DNA of 64,000 nt from Dechloromonas sp. HYN0024 (lineage in GTDB: Bacteria > Pseudomonadota > Gammaproteobacteria > Burkholderiales > Rhodocyclaceae): assembly GCF_003441615.1 (NCBI RefSeq), contig NZ_CP031842.1, forward strand, positions 2,426,001 through 2,490,000, written 5' to 3'. The position numbers and the translations under genes are program-made. Positions 17,284 to 25,394 of the stretch are shown here, piece by piece (positions within the stretch are counted from its first letter, which is position 1; each line of letters begins with the position of its first letter). The notes under the pieces were generated by a model, which ran no database searches, had not been told where the DNA came from, and saw only the letters and a program-made list of their open reading frames with translations.

Positions 17284-17307
17284 AACCCGCCTAAGTGCGG
17301 GTTTTTT
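17284..17307 (+). terminator. Rho-independent terminator after tRNA-Leu
   Basis: AACCCGC / GCGGGTT with a 6-base loop is followed by a T run, 36 bases after the tRNA. Confidence 0.85.
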
Positions 17308-17412
17308 ATTGGCTTTTTGCATCACGATGTGTAACATCGTCTCAGAACATCCCACCTCCAGTGTGTATAACAGTGCGAGTAACATGGGGTAGCTAGACAA
17401 GGGTTACACACG

Positions 17413-18627
17413 ATGCCGCTAACCGACACAAAAATCCGCAATCTCAAACCGAGCGACAGGCCACAATCTGTAGCTGACGAACGCGGACTTTCTATCCTTA
17501 TTCAACCAAATGGCAGCAAATGGTGGCGCCTACGCTATCGGTTTGAAGGGGTGGCAAAAATGCTGTCTCTTGGCGTCTATCCTGACGTAAGCCTCAAGGA
17601 AGCCCGTGAGCGCCGCGAGGCTGCGCGCAAAATGCTGGCTGATGGCATAGACCCAAGCGCGAACAGGAAGGCCACCAAGGCTGCCCGTGAAGAGCTGGCG
17701 ACAAACAGCTTCGAGGTAATCTGTCGAGAATGGCTGGAAAATAAGCGCAGCAACATTGAAGAAGCACAGTACAAAAAGGCTTTAGCCCGCTTGGCGAAAG
17801 ATGTTTTCCCCTGGATGGGCAGCCGACCAATCGCCGAAATCAGCGCACCAGAAATCCTCACAGTGCTGCGCCGTATTGATGCCAGGGGAGCTCGTTACTC
17901 CGCACACAAGGTCAAAAGCGAGATAAGCCAATGTTTTCGCTACGCCATCGCCACAGGCCGCGCCGAGCGTGACCCATGCCCAGATTTGCGCGGAGCCATT
18001 CCTGCCCCCAAAGCCGAAAATCTTCCTGCAATCACAGACCCGAAACTGGTCGGCGAATTGCTGCGTGCCATCGACGGCTTCAAGGGTACATTCGTTGTCA
18101 AATGCGCTCTAGAGATTGCCCCAAGGCTATTTGTCCGGCCCGGTGAACTGCGCAAAGCAGAGTGGGAGAAATTCGACCTCGACAAAGCCGAATGGCGCTA
18201 CTTCATCAACAAGACCAAGACCGAACACCTTGTGCCACTGGCAGGTCAAGTCCTGGCCACCCTTCGCGAGCTGCATGCCCTGACAGGGCACGGGCGCTAC
18301 GTCTTCCCCGGCCGCGACCCTCAGCGCCCTATGAGTGATGCAGCCATCAATGCAGCACTGCGCAGGCTGGGGTACGACACAAAGACTGAAATCACTGGGC
18401 ACGGCTTCAGGGCAATGGCAAGAACGATTCTGCATGAGGAACTACAGGTAAAGCCGGAAGTGATCGAGCACCAGCTTGCCCACCAAGTGGCAGACGCACT
18501 GGGCACCGCCTACAACCGCACCAAATTTCTAAAGGAACGCAAAGCCATGATGCAGCTGTGGGCTGATTATCTCGACAAGCTAAAAACGGGGGCAGATGTT
18601 GTCCCCCTACATAGCAACGTGGCTTAG
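17413..18627 (+). CDS. int: Tyrosine-type integrase, P4/DUF4102 family
   Basis: A 404-aa site-specific recombinase. The N-terminal DUF4102 domain (LTDTKIRNLKPSDRPQSVAD; MLSLGVYPDVSLKEARERR) is typical of integrases that use tRNA genes. The catalytic set can be read as Arg in FVRPGELRKAEW, His-x-x-Arg in GHGFRAMAR, His in EHQLAH and the Tyr nucleophile in GTAYNRTKF. The frame is intact. It lies next to tRNA-Leu reading away from it, so it should mediate integration and excision of the island. It is not an integron integrase. Confidence 0.93.
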   Translation: MPLTDTKIRNLKPSDRPQSVADERGLSILIQPNGSKWWRLRYRFEGVAKMLSLGVYPDVSLKEARERREAARKMLADGIDPSANRKATKAAREELATNSFEVICREWLENKRSNIEEAQYKKALARLAKDVFPWMGSRPIAEISAPEILTVLRRIDARGARYSAHKVKSEISQCFRYAIATGRAERDPCPDLRGAIPAPKAENLPAITDPKLVGELLRAIDGFKGTFVVKCALEIAPRLFVRPGELRKAEWEKFDLDKAEWRYFINKTKTEHLVPLAGQVLATLRELHALTGHGRYVFPGRDPQRPMSDAAINAALRRLGYDTKTEITGHGFRAMARTILHEELQVKPEVIEHQLAHQVADALGTAYNRTKFLKERKAMMQLWADYLDKLKTGADVVPLHSNVA

Positions 18628-18791
18628 TAAAGGCACATCAAAACGGATGTTCCCTATTGAGTGGAAGAGCATCGAATGCACAAAGAGTTGCGTGCATACG
18701 TTCGGGTGCGAGTGATCCGAAAAATGCGGGCTGGCAGCACTTTGGCTCTAGGACAGTTGTGCCTTTCATGAACCATTAGGCTGCTACTGCA

Positions 18792-21146
18792 TTATCTTGC
18801 TTGAGCGCGTGCAATTTGGATTTCCGCGTCTTTGTTACCATGCGCAGCAGCTCGCTTGAAATAACCAATAGCTTGGTCCTTGTCCTGAGGTACACCCGCA
18901 CCATTCAGATGTGCAAATCCTAGTGCCATGAGTGCAGATACCGAATCACGACTAGCCAGCTCCTTGTAGATGTCAATGGCTCTTCCCCGATCAACCGGAA
19001 CCCCTAAACCATTTGCGTAAATCGTAGCCAGCATCATCTTGGCATACTGCGATCCCATATCAGCATAACGCTTGGCAACCTCCAAAGCTCGTGTTTGAAC
19101 TTGCCGCAACTCATCTTTGTCCACATTCGGTGAGTTACGTAATGCTGCAATCAGTGACAAATTAGACTGCGGGAAATTTGGCGCAGCTATGCGTAAGAGA
19201 CGCATAGCCTCTGCTTTGTCCAGCGGAACGCCTTTGCCGGACGAGTACAAGTTAGCTAATGCAGCCATTGCAGGTGCATCGCCTCGGTCGGCCGCCAATT
19301 TAAGCAACTCAAATGAAATTTCGGGCTGCGCCTCAATGCCGCGCCCCTCCCGAATATGGCTCGCCAGATCGCATATAGCGTCAGCGCTCCCTCGCTTAGC
19401 CTCAGACAAAAGCAATGCATGCGCTTTACTATAGTCAATGGCGTATCCGCCAAAACCGTTGATATACAAAACCGCTAATACGGTGCCTGCATTTAATGCG
19501 TTCTTTGCTTTTGCTTTGTTTGCCCATTCAGCTGCCTCTGCATACCTTCCTTGCTGGAGGTAAATTGCAGCCAGAGAAACCATTGCTCTGCCGTTGTCTT
19601 TCGGGTTCTTTGCAGAGGTCATGCAAATTGGCTCCGCCGCAATTGAGTCGATGAACCCAACCGGATGCGCCTTGATATCTCCGATTGCTACAGTTGTCGC
19701 TAATTGGTCGCATTCGTTTGGCGTGATGCTAGCCGGCACAGAAAGTTTACTCCATGCATCCCGTACCTCTGCTAGCAATTGTGGCGGGCTAATCGCGCCT
19801 TTGTTGGCACCAAGCACGGAATTCACCTTTGCCGGGCCGGCAGCAAGGCATTCACGTTCGAGATTCTCTTGCTCAGTTCTGATTGTTGAGGTCGTTGTGC
19901 CTTTTCGTTTGCAGGCAAGTTCCCATATCGAACGATCAAACCGCGCCTTTAGCTCAACCGTTTCTCGACTACAATTTCTTAATGCAGTCGCACGATTTTC
20001 AGCGGGAACACGTAATTGCGCAGCTTCGGCTTCGCACAAATAGCCCTGAAGGGCCGTCGGAGAGGCATTCGTCCAGATGCACTTGTTAAAATTAAAGACA
20101 ATAGTCGCATCTGAACCACCTTCATTTCGGGCGTCCAATCCGCAATATGCGACCCATGGTGCATAACCGAATTGATTTGTGCCCGTGTCTCCATTGCTGA
20201 CGCAACTGGACATAGAGTCTGGATTGAGTCTCTTACCGGATGCCAAATCGTTGGCACAAAGTGCAAACCGTTTAGCAATCTCAGGATTCTGTTTCTTCAA
20301 GCAAGCAAACTGCGTGGCGAACACCTTGCTGTTTTCAACTCCAGCTTCTTTTGCCTCTCCACCGCAGATGGCGATATAACGGCGGAACTCAACAACAGAA
20401 ATCGAACTATCGGAGAATGCGCTTCTTGATGTTGCCGTAATTTTTGCCTGTAGGTTTTGAATTCGTTCTTCACCGCTAGGATGAGATTGTAGGAATGCCA
20501 ATGCACCAGCTGATCCATAGTTCGAAATCAATAGCTGTTGTAATCGAATTGCCCCATCTGGGTTGTAGCCTGCTCGCGTCATAAACTCGATACTGGAGGC
20601 ATCTGCCTCCCGCTCTTGATCGCGGGTAAAGGTATTGTCAACTAACTGAGCACCGAAATTAATTAGCTCAGTCCGGTTCCGCCCATGGCGCTGTTGATAT
20701 GCATCCAGAACTTGTGCAGCTAAACCAATTATGGAAGCTCGCGCTTGGTGATTTGCCACATGATTATGGTAGACATGACCAAACTCATGCCCCATCAAGG
20801 CTGCCCACATATCTGCATCGTCGCGAATGGCTAGAATCGTATCGACATTTACCGCGACGATGCTCTTTCCATTTATCTCCGTGGCAAATGCATTAATGCC
20901 TGGTTGGTTCGTTATAACAAGTAGTGGCTGTAAGCCATACTGGTCTCCAATTTTGCGCTTAGCTTCAGCTAGCGCGACCAGTGATCGACCTGGCAAGACA
21001 ATCGACAGTCCATTAGGACCGTTGAGCATGTGGCGAGTACTGAAGGCTTGCTCATCCTGAATTGACCAAAACAGTGGATTGCTTTGTGCTGACACACCAG
21101 AAATAGCGATGAGTGTCATAAGGACAACCAACAGTGCCGCACGCAT
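18792..21146 (-). CDS. Exported M48-family metalloprotease with C-terminal Sel1-like repeats
   Basis: A 784-aa protein with a signal peptide (LVVLMTLIAISGVSAQ). The zinc protease domain is in the first third: HEFGH near residue 120 supplies two His ligands and the catalytic Glu, and EREAD near residue 180 supplies the third ligand. The middle (about 260-480) is cysteine-rich and unassigned. The last 280 residues hold Sel1/TPR-type repeats (LAVLYINGFGGY; LANLYSSGKGVPLDKAEAM; MLATIYANGLGVPVDRGRA; LGFAHLNGAGVPQDKDQAI). It resembles periplasmic BepA/LoiP-type chaperone-proteases with an added repeat scaffold. It is the only gene between the integrase and the first IS3 element; its role in the island is unknown. 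Confidence 0.85.
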   Translation of the reverse strand: MRAALLVVLMTLIAISGVSAQSNPLFWSIQDEQAFSTRHMLNGPNGLSIVLPGRSLVALAEAKRKIGDQYGLQPLLVITNQPGINAFATEINGKSIVAVNVDTILAIRDDADMWAALMGHEFGHVYHNHVANHQARASIIGLAAQVLDAYQQRHGRNRTELINFGAQLVDNTFTRDQEREADASSIEFMTRAGYNPDGAIRLQQLLISNYGSAGALAFLQSHPSGEERIQNLQAKITATSRSAFSDSSISVVEFRRYIAICGGEAKEAGVENSKVFATQFACLKKQNPEIAKRFALCANDLASGKRLNPDSMSSCVSNGDTGTNQFGYAPWVAYCGLDARNEGGSDATIVFNFNKCIWTNASPTALQGYLCEAEAAQLRVPAENRATALRNCSRETVELKARFDRSIWELACKRKGTTTSTIRTEQENLERECLAAGPAKVNSVLGANKGAISPPQLLAEVRDAWSKLSVPASITPNECDQLATTVAIGDIKAHPVGFIDSIAAEPICMTSAKNPKDNGRAMVSLAAIYLQQGRYAEAAEWANKAKAKNALNAGTVLAVLYINGFGGYAIDYSKAHALLLSEAKRGSADAICDLASHIREGRGIEAQPEISFELLKLAADRGDAPAMAALANLYSSGKGVPLDKAEAMRLLRIAAPNFPQSNLSLIAALRNSPNVDKDELRQVQTRALEVAKRYADMGSQYAKMMLATIYANGLGVPVDRGRAIDIYKELASRDSVSALMALGFAHLNGAGVPQDKDQAIGYFKRAAAHGNKDAEIQIARAQAR

Positions 21147-21431
21147 TTACCTGTCCTCGATCAAAATGACATAACCAAAATAGATTATCACTCGTCAAGA
21201 GGGAATGCACGGACATGCTTGAATCGCTACTTAGGTTTCGAATGGCATTGAGATGATTCAATCCGGACCCAGATCAATCAACAATGTTGCAGACAGAGCA
21301 TTCGCTATTCGGCGAATTTTTACGAGACGGATTCTGGCCTAGAGTTTGAGGTCGCCAGCGGCCGCCTTGGAGCATTCAAGTTCCCAGAAACCAGGTTGAA
21401 CTGACTCGCCGGTTTGGAGAAGCCAGCGACG
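21147..21431. other. Intergenic region left of the first IS3 element
   Basis: No complete gene is seen. A short open stretch reading YETDSGLEFEVASGRLG (about 21325-21375) ends in a stop before the IS and may be a gene remnant. Confidence 0.35.
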
Positions 21432-21493
21432 TCCCCCCGGAATTGAGTAGCACGTGACTTTGGAGTCCAATCCCACCATCAAGGAGATTGGAC

Positions 21494-21757
21494 ATGAAGA
21501 AGCGATTCACTGAAGAACAGATCATTGGTTTTCTGCGTGAAGCAGAGGCAGGAATGCCTATTGCGAAGCTTTGCCGCAAACACGCCTTCTCGGAAGCCAG
21601 CTACTACCTCTGGCGCAGCAAGTTTGGCGGGATGAGCGTCTCAGATGCCAAGCGCCTGAAGGAACTGGAGCTGGAGAATTCCCGGCTCAAGCGCTTACTT
21701 GCGGAATCTCTGCTGGAGAACGAGATTGCGAAAGAGGCCCTGCGAAAAAAGTGGTGA
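21494..21757 (+). CDS. IS3-family transposase OrfA
   Basis: An 87-aa helix-turn-helix/leucine-zipper protein ([38 protein letters not shown]). The ATG at 21494 has an AAGGAG ribosome site. The slippery heptamer AAAAAAG at 21745-21751, just before the stop, should allow -1 frameshifting into orfB. Confidence 0.92.
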   Translation: MKKRFTEEQIIGFLREAEAGMPIAKLCRKHAFSEASYYLWRSKFGGMSVSDAKRLKELELENSRLKRLLAESLLENEIAKEALRKKW

Positions 21758-22614
21758 GCGCACCGTCACGACGTGATCTGGTGCGCTTCCTGATCGACAA
21801 GGGACTCAGCGAGCGGAAATCACTCCGTTTCGTTGGCATGAGCCCGAGCGCTTTCCGGTACCGGCCGGTGATGGATCGCAATACCGCCTTGAAAGAAAGG
21901 ATCATCACGCTCGCTCAGCGCCACCGGCGCTACGGGGCTGGGATGATCTATCTGAAGCTGCGTCAGGCAGGAGAGGTCGTGAATCACAAGCGGGTGGATC
22001 GGCTCTATGCCGAGGCAGGTCTGCAAGTGAGAAGGCGCAAGCGGAAGAAAATCCCGGCGGCCGACCGGCATCCCTTAGAACGCCCCTTGGCGGCCAACCA
22101 GGTCTGGTCGATGGATTTCGTGTTCGATCGGACAGCAGAAGGACGTGTCATCAAGAATCTCACCGTGGTCGATGACGCGACTCATGAAGCTGTGGCCATT
22201 GTTCCTGAACGAGCACTGGGCGGTCTGCAACTAACCCGTGTTCTCGACCAGTTGGCAAAGACGAGGGGACTCCCCAAGGCGATCCGAACCGATAACGGCA
22301 AGGAGTTCTGCAGCCGGGCCATGCTGACCTGGGCGCATGCCCGTGGTGTTCAGTTGTTCCTCATCGAGCCAGGCAAACCTAACCAGAACGCCTATATCGA
22401 ATCGTTCAACGGACGTTTCCGCGATGAATGTCTGAATGAACACTGGTTCACCAGCATGCGCCACGCCCAAGTCATCATCGAAGCTTGGCGGCGGGAATAT
22501 AACGAGGAGCGGCCCAAGAAATCCCTTGGCGGAATGACCCCTGCTGCTTATGCCAGATCACTTGCCCAGAAATCGGTTAAATTAACCCCGGACTCTAAAG
22601 CCTACTGCTACTGA
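21751..22614 (+). CDS. IS3-family transposase OrfB (integrase core)
   Basis: About 287 aa with an rve/DDE core: Asp in VWSMDFVFD, Asp in AIRTDNGKEF and Glu in [19 protein letters not shown]. It is in the -1 frame relative to orfA and is likely made as an OrfAB fusion by slippage at AAAAAAG. It is intact. Confidence 0.92.
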   Translation: MVSAPSRRDLVRFLIDKGLSERKSLRFVGMSPSAFRYRPVMDRNTALKERIITLAQRHRRYGAGMIYLKLRQAGEVVNHKRVDRLYAEAGLQVRRRKRKKIPAADRHPLERPLAANQVWSMDFVFDRTAEGRVIKNLTVVDDATHEAVAIVPERALGGLQLTRVLDQLAKTRGLPKAIRTDNGKEFCSRAMLTWAHARGVQLFLIEPGKPNQNAYIESFNGRFRDECLNEHWFTSMRHAQVIIEAWRREYNEERPKKSLGGMTPAAYARSLAQKSVKLTPDSKAYCY

Positions 22615-22659
22615 AAACGGGGGGGCGTCGAGTGCTTCAGCGACGTTCTAGATATTAGA

Positions 22660-22917
22660 GTGACCGCGGATACTGTAAAGCACAAAGAAAAATTTCCATG
22701 CATTGCAATTTACGCATCAGAGGGCGAGATGCCACGGATATACATCGCGGTGTCGGTAAATGAGGTCTATTTCAATCAACTAGATAGAAACGATCGCGTT
22801 ACTTTCACTGTTGGCTTCTATGGCTATACAAAGCAGGACCTGATTAATACATTCTCTATGGTCGTTGAGCCACGCCTAAATGGGCTTTACCGACCACAAA
22901 ATCAAATCAATGACTAA
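22660..22917 (+). pseudogene. Truncated orphan gene after the first IS3 element
   Basis: An 85-codon frame with a possible GTG start. The same frame stays open back to the IS transposase stop, and no ribosome site is seen, so it looks like the 3' part of a gene cut by the IS. The protein (FPCIAIYASEGEMPRIYIAV; VTFTVGFYGYTKQDLI) is not recognised. Confidence 0.4.
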
Positions 22918-23338
22918 ACTCAGGCCTAGTTATCCCTACCATTACAGGCCAAACAACGCTGAAAATTCTGTTGTTCCACCGAAAGCCACATTGCACAGCG
23001 AGGACTATCTGTACGTTAAAGGTCCGCTTCCCAAAAGGAAGACCGACTGCTTTGGGCACTGACGGGGCAGCCCAGTTTTATGACAGCAGCCGTCGTCACG
23101 AATTCCATCAACTTGCCCACCTCATCCGGCTCAATTCGGCCACAAACGGACACTTGGTTACCGCGCCCCAAAGCAGACATTGCCCTGGGGCAGTTGTCCG
23201 GCATATTGATGTTGTTATACTGACAGCCAATATACCAAGTGACTGAAAGCAATGTGCTTGGTGCGACATATCCGGCTTCAGCAATATCAATTGTTATACG
23301 GACCCATGCGTCCGTATAAACACTGTTAGACAACGTCA
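22918..23338. other. Region without a clear gene at the start of the cassette array
   Basis: About 420 bases. A 114-codon leftward frame (23016-23360) exists but has no clear start or family. Near the right end is a perfect 10-bp hairpin (23294-23319) followed by GTTAGAC at 23325-23331, which looks like the 3' box of an attC site whose 5' box is not recognisable. Confidence 0.45.
23294..23331 (+). repeat. Hairpin plus attC-type R' box (partial attC)
   Basis: TTATACGGAC and GTCCGTATAA form a perfect stem with a 6-base loop. Five bases later is GTTAGAC, a match to the attC R' consensus GTTRRRY. The first cassette gene starts 8 bases downstream, the usual spacing. Confidence 0.5.
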
Positions 23339-23626
23339 GTGAAACCATCTCGCACCCCACTAGAAGCCTCCGCAGGCAAACTGATTTCCGCTGTTCAGCG
23401 TGAGTGGCATGCTGAGGCAGGAGAACCCTCTGCCGCTGAAAGCGAAGAGGTTATGCATTCCTGCCATGGGTTGCTTCAAGCTGCGAAAGACGGCTCTCTG
23501 TCTGACATTCTTGGCTCAAAAACTGTCGCCCAGTTTCTCGGTACCCACTGGGTGGCAGCACACCCAAATGTTGGCGCCGCAATCAGCGAGTTTGAGGCTG
23601 TCGCACAAGGGCAGGCCAGTGTCTAA
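23339..23626 (+). CDS. Cassette gene A, unknown protein
   Basis: A 95-aa soluble protein with GTG start 8 bases after an attC-type R' box. Its TAA stop lies inside the 5' box (GTCTAAC) of the next attC, as is typical of integron cassettes. The sequence (LEASAGKLISAVQREWHAE; SDILGSKTVAQFLGTHWVAA) is helical and matches no family known to me. It has no signal or membrane segment. Confidence 0.6.
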   Translation: MKPSRTPLEASAGKLISAVQREWHAEAGEPSAAESEEVMHSCHGLLQAAKDGSLSDILGSKTVAQFLGTHWVAAHPNVGAAISEFEAVAQGQASV

Positions 23627-23716
23627 CATTACCGTCAAAGCCGCTCCGGCCTTCGGCCTCCGCTGGACGCTGCGCGATAAAGCGCAGCGCAGCGCCCTTT
23701 ACCTACAACGTTAGAC
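23621..23716 (+). repeat. attC recombination site 1
   Basis: R'' box GTCTAAC at 23621-23627 and R' box GTTAGAC at 23710-23716 are exact complements, 96 bases end to end. The interior is imperfectly self-complementary (GCCGCTCCGGCCTTCGGCC; CTGCGCGATAAAGCGCAG). The 3' flank ACCTACAAC is shared with other sites of the array. Confidence 0.85.
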
Positions 23717-23720
23717 CGTA

Positions 23721-24059
23721 ATGAAGCTCTGGCACCTTATTTACCGAAGCACATTCGATTGCCCAAGATGTGATGGCACTGTTGAATATGGGCCAGGCAC
23801 TGGCATTAAAGAGTATTTCGCTGATGCTTACTTGGTTCTGGCTGACCAGTTTGTTTGGGTGGCCTTGGGTGCCCTAATTGGAGGGCTTACATTTTGGTTC
23901 TTTGGTGAAATCGTAGGCTTGGCGGTATCCACCGCAATTTGGCTAGCCATCACCCGCTATTTTGCAAAGTTTCAATGCCGGAAATGTGGCGCAGTTTTCA
24001 CTTGTGCTGAGTTGTTGCGGCTTTCCAAGGAGCGTAACAGCGATGAAAAACCTGTCTAA
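23721..24059 (+). CDS. Cassette gene B, small membrane protein with paired CXXC
   Basis: A 112-aa protein starting 5 bases after attC site 1. It has CPRC near residue 15 and CRKC near residue 86, flanking two membrane-spanning stretches (FVWVALGALIGGLTFWFF and VGLAVSTAIWLAI). The paired CXXC suggests a zinc ribbon closed by both ends. The stop TAA lies inside the next attC 5' box. Family unknown. Confidence 0.65.
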   Translation: MKLWHLIYRSTFDCPRCDGTVEYGPGTGIKEYFADAYLVLADQFVWVALGALIGGLTFWFFGEIVGLAVSTAIWLAITRYFAKFQCRKCGAVFTCAELLRLSKERNSDEKPV

Positions 24060-24125
24060 CATTCCGCTCCAGCCGACAGTAAAAAAGCTACGCTTTTTGC
24101 CGTCGGCTGAGCTAGCACGTTAGGC
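24054..24125 (+). repeat. attC recombination site 2
   Basis: GTCTAAC (24054-24060) and GTTAGGC (24119-24125) are 72 bases end to end. The interior is a long near-perfect stem: AGCCGACAG plus AAAAAAGC, pairing with GCTTTTT plus CCGTCGGCT. Confidence 0.85.
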
Positions 24126-24132
24126 ATTCAGA

Positions 24133-24441
24133 TTGGCCTCACCATTTACACTGTCGGTCCTAGCGATCTGCGCCATCGCATTGGCGAACGTCGTTGTGTC
24201 GGTTCAGGTCATCAAATGCCCAATGCTTTCAGCATTCCAAAAGGCGGCGCAATGCTCTATTGTTTGGCTTGCCCCAATCATCGGTGCCGTAGGCATTTGG
24301 GCCTTTCTCCGTAGCCAATACAACTGGAACAAATTCGATACGCGAGCGTACCCGGAGCATTCGGAAAAAATGGTTCTTTTAGAGTTGGACAAGTCTGAGC
24401 ATGTCGGTTCAAACCACTCTGGTGCGCCCCATGGTGACTGA
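24133..24441 (+). CDS. Cassette gene C, small membrane protein
   Basis: A 102-aa protein with a TTG start 8 bases after attC site 2. Two membrane segments are visible (LSVLAICAIALANVVVSV and SIVWLAPIIGAVGIWAFL), followed by a polar tail rich in acidic residues. No known domain. The stop is 9 bases before the next attC 5' box. Confidence 0.55.
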   Translation: MASPFTLSVLAICAIALANVVVSVQVIKCPMLSAFQKAAQCSIVWLAPIIGAVGIWAFLRSQYNWNKFDTRAYPEHSEKMVLLELDKSEHVGSNHSGAPHGD

Positions 24442-24450
24442 CATGCCTAT

Positions 24451-24531
24451 GCCTAACATTCCTGTCAAGGCGCGGCCTTGGGGCGCTGGGACGTCCCGCA
24501 AGCGGGCCACCTCTTACCTACAAAGTTAGGC
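24451..24531 (+). repeat. attC recombination site 3
   Basis: GCCTAAC (24451-24457) and GTTAGGC (24525-24531) are exact complements, 81 bases apart end to end. The L''-like GTCAAGGCGC and a 3' flank ACCTACAA match sites 1 and 4. Confidence 0.87.
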
Positions 24532-24537
24532 TCTATT

Positions 24538-24936
24538 GTGAAATTCCTAGCGCTCGTTTCCGCTCTGATCTTTCTACCGATTTCTGCACATTCTGAAATC
24601 ACCTTCGCGCCAGGAGCTATCAATCGCGTTCCGGTCGGTAAAGAAAAAACGCGAGGCAACACGATTCGGACCGATGCTGTTTGCACAAAGCGAGGTGGCG
24701 AGTGGTTCGCAGGTAGCGGCTATGCATTCTGCGTTTTGCCATACCCCGATGCGGGCAAACTTTGCCGCAACTCCAAAGATTGCATTGGTCACTGCACCAT
24801 GCCTCTAAGCGAGGAGACCCTTGATGGAAAGCCGTTGCCAAAAGGGAAAGGCATCTGCCAACTTGACGATAGCGTTGAAGACTGTGGGCGCCCACACTTT
24901 GAAAACGGCAAAGTTATATTTTTCAACTGCGACTAA
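24538..24936 (+). CDS. Cassette gene D, exported cysteine-rich protein
   Basis: A 132-aa protein with a GTG start 6 bases after attC site 3. The signal peptide (FLALVSALIFLPISAHS) is followed by a mature domain with nine cysteines (for example FCVLPYPDAGKLCRNSKDC, GHCTMPLS and VEDCGRPHF), likely disulfide-bonded in the periplasm. An in-frame start further upstream would lie inside the attC and is rejected. The stop directly precedes the next attC. Function unknown. Confidence 0.7.
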   Translation: MKFLALVSALIFLPISAHSEITFAPGAINRVPVGKEKTRGNTIRTDAVCTKRGGEWFAGSGYAFCVLPYPDAGKLCRNSKDCIGHCTMPLSEETLDGKPLPKGKGICQLDDSVEDCGRPHFENGKVIFFNCD

Positions 24937-25023
24937 GCCTAGCATCCCGGTCGAGGCGCGGCTTCGCCGCTGGGACGCTCAGCCGATAAGCAGGCTCCGC
25001 GCCCCTCACCTACAACGTTCCTG
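24937..25023 (+). repeat. Degenerate attC site 4
   Basis: A 5' box GCCTAGC at 24937-24943, L''-like GTCGAGGCGC and the 3' flank ACCTACAAC resemble site 3, but the R' box reads GTTCCTG instead of GTTRRRY. This site is probably at the decayed or truncated end of the array. Confidence 0.65.
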
Positions 25024-25394
25024 AGCGTCCGCTTTGAAAACTCGGCAACGGCAGCAATGGGCACAAAGCACTCAGTGACGACTGGCTGCTTCCAGGAACC
25101 GGAATTTCACTGACTGTTTGCGGTTTGCGGGGGGATGGAAGGGTTCAGAGTGGAATCGGTGGCCGACTTTGGAATGGAATCACTGGCAGGGTTTTCTATG
25201 GAATCGGTGCCCGGTTTCAGGTGGAATGTCCACATAGATCACTTTGCCCTAAAGCGGACAGTTAGTTCCTTAACAGGTATGCTATTAGCGTTTTTGGCTC
25301 GTCCACTGTTGTAAAGTCGAGCCAGCCCCATTCTGTTCCACCAAACAGATAACACTTATAGGCAAGCTTGGGCATGGTGCCAACTGGAGCGACA
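25024..25394. other. Gene-free region with IS21-like end repeats
   Basis: No gene is seen. Three related 19-base units (TGGAATCGGTGGCCGACTT and variants) occur at 25151, 25175 and 25199, spaced 24 bases apart, with a partial fourth at 25222. Such spaced repeats are typical of IS21-family termini, so this may be the remnant of a lost element. No IS21 transposase gene is present. Confidence 0.45.

Larger units (their letters stand above)
21432..22625 (+). mobile_element. IS3-family element (copy 1)
   Basis: It encloses orfA and orfB in overlapping frames. The ends are imperfect inverted repeats: the left end begins TCCCCCCGG, the reverse of the right end begins CCCCCCCG, and AGTAGCA and GAGTCC blocks are shared further in. 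No clear target duplication was found, so the outer ends are approximate by several bases. Confidence 0.8.

Noticed and set aside
17413-18627. Possible integron integrase for the attC array
   Set aside because: It has the DUF4102 N-terminal domain of P4-type, tRNA-targeting integrases and sits beside a tRNA. Integron integrases lack that domain and carry an extra patch not seen here.
23016-23360. Leftward 114-codon frame before the cassette array
   Set aside because: It runs through the partial attC and hairpin, has no ribosome site and shows no family. It could be a decayed gene but cannot be supported.
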